Below, one piece after another: positions 36,841 through 37,310 of a stretch of 37,310 nt of DNA. Position 1 is the stretch's first letter, and each line of letters begins with the position of its first letter. Below the pieces are notes generated by a model. That model was given only the letters and a program-made list of their open reading frames with translations, had not been told where the DNA came from and searched no databases. Source of the DNA: Myxococcales bacterium (GTDB taxonomy: Bacteria; Myxococcota; UBA796; SXON01); the NCBI GenBank assembly GCA_009692585.1, contig SHYX01000044.1, forward strand, positions 1 through 37,310, in the 5' to 3' direction. The position numbers and the translations under genes were made by a program.

Positions 36841-37310
36841 TCAGCGGCAGGTGCGGGCGCCGCCCGAAAAGCACTGGTACGCCTGAGGCCCGGAAACCGT
36901 GACCAGCGTCATCACCGTGGCGCCGTCCGCCCGGCCCACGACGCGGCAGTTGCCCTTGATGGCGTCGGGGACCGTCACGGTCGCCCCGGCGCCCCCACCT
37001 TGCATGCACTTGACCTCCAGCGTCATGCCCGGGTCGACCGCGGTGAAACTGACCAGGAACGGCCCCGCGACCTCGGGCGACGCCGCCGCGGTTGGCGCGG
37101 GGGCAGCGGGCGGAGCGGCGGCCAGTGGCGTCGTCGGCGCGGGCGGTGTGGCGCCGCCGCCGCCGATTCGCACCGGTGGACCGTCGGTCGCGGCCGGCCT
37201 GGCGTCGGTCGCGGCCGGCCTGGCGTCGGTCGCGGCCGGCCTGGCGTCGGTCGCGGCCGGCGGGGGGGGCTTCGCGGGGGGCGGCGGCGCCGGCGCGGCC
37301 GGCCTGGCCG
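36841..37310 (-). CDS. C-terminal part of a Pro/Ala-rich protein, cut by the window edge
   Basis: The frame is open to the right edge, so the N-terminus is missing; 155 residues are visible. The first 75 are a Pro/Ala-rich linker containing a 7-residue repeat (ARPAATD) encoded by 21-bp DNA repeats. The last 75 form a compact domain with four Cys (KCMQ, NCRV, QCFS, RTCR): FLVSFTAVDPGMTLEVKC...VTVPDAIKGNCRVVGRADG...CFSGGARTCR. Such short Cys-containing beta domains after Pro-rich linkers are common at the C-termini of myxobacterial kinases and surface proteins, but the identity cannot be determined here. It lies 75 bp upstream of the CHAT-like gene on the same strand. Confidence 0.65.
   Translation of the reverse strand, partial: ARPAAPAPPPPAKPPPPAATDARPAATDARPAATDARPAATDGPPVRIGGGGATPPAPTTPLAAAPPAAPAPTAAASPEVAGPFLVSFTAVDPGMTLEVKCMQGGGAGATVTVPDAIKGNCRVVGRADGATVMTLVTVSGPQAYQCFSGGARTCR
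37183..37261. repeat. 21-bp tandem repeat, three full copies plus a partial one
   Basis: The unit starts at 37183, 37204, 37225 and 37246 (the last covers 16 bases). The three full copies are identical. It is in frame with the minus-strand coding region and encodes ARPAATD. Confidence 0.93.

Overview
Organism. By eye the window is very G+C-rich (about 70%) and bacterial. Diderm features are Lgt and LspA, many lipoproteins, periplasmic c-type cytochromes and a MYXO-CTERM-like C-terminal tail. Low-complexity Asp-Thr-Gly (DTG) tracts in lipoproteins, a CotH-type lipoprotein and a secreted YD-repeat protein add to this. Together they point to Myxococcota (former Deltaproteobacteria), probably a little-studied or uncultured lineage. 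That placement is inference from gene content; no rRNA gene is present.

Layout. (1) 1-2970, minus strand: four exported or propeller-type proteins of unknown role, two with DTG tracts built on tandem DNA repeats. (2) 3021-8871, plus strand: a short pyrophosphatase-like gene, a polytopic membrane protein, then clpX and lon in overlapping order. (3) 8884-9146: a sigma70-type promoter, tRNA-Val, tRNA-Asp and an intrinsic terminator. (4) 9183-13900: a NADAR-domain protein, a lone helix-turn-helix protein, two small c-type cytochromes flanking a CotH/lectin-like lipoprotein, and uppP. (5) 13907-15026: tRNA-Trp with promoter and terminator, followed by frameshifted and truncated relics of nucleotidyltransferase modules. 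(6) 15073-21681: a lipoprotein pair (LVIVD propeller plus PKD/propeller/di-haem peroxidase-like), a small helical protein preceded by a perfect palindrome, an NHL-type propeller lipoprotein and a MYXO-CTERM-like protein. (7) 21799-23878: lspA-lgt-RmlD-like operon with overlapping stops and starts. (8) 23983-28367: ETF-ubiquinone oxidoreductase, a FabL-like enoyl reductase, murJ and a tiny Cas2/SinR-like protein. (9) 28351-30756, minus strand: tRNA-His, tRNA-Lys, tRNA-Leu, tig and clpP in one run with a promoter in front. (10) 30731-37310, minus strand: a secreted YD-repeat protein, a TPR-like/CHAT-like lipoprotein upstream of it and overlapping it, and the C-terminal part of a Pro/Ala-rich protein cut by the window edge.

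How the genes fit together. Three themes recur. Protein quality control (tig, clpP, clpX, lon) is present in full, but the usual tig-clpP-clpX-lon order is split into two blocks about 20 kb apart on opposite strands. Envelope biogenesis is represented by uppP and murJ (lipid carrier and lipid II) and by lspA and lgt (lipoprotein maturation), in a window that itself encodes at least seven predicted lipoproteins. Secreted beta-propeller, cytochrome and repeat proteins of unknown function fill much of the rest. Many neighbours are linked by stop/start overlaps (GTGA, TGATG, TAGTG), which suggests translational coupling. No CRISPR array, insertion sequence, integrase or rRNA was seen. No stretch longer than 300 bases lacks a gene or gene relic. 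The least usual parts are the CHAT-like lipoprotein/YD-repeat pair with a probable CTG start, the LVIVD/di-haem lipoprotein pair, and the operator-like palindrome at 19168-19181.
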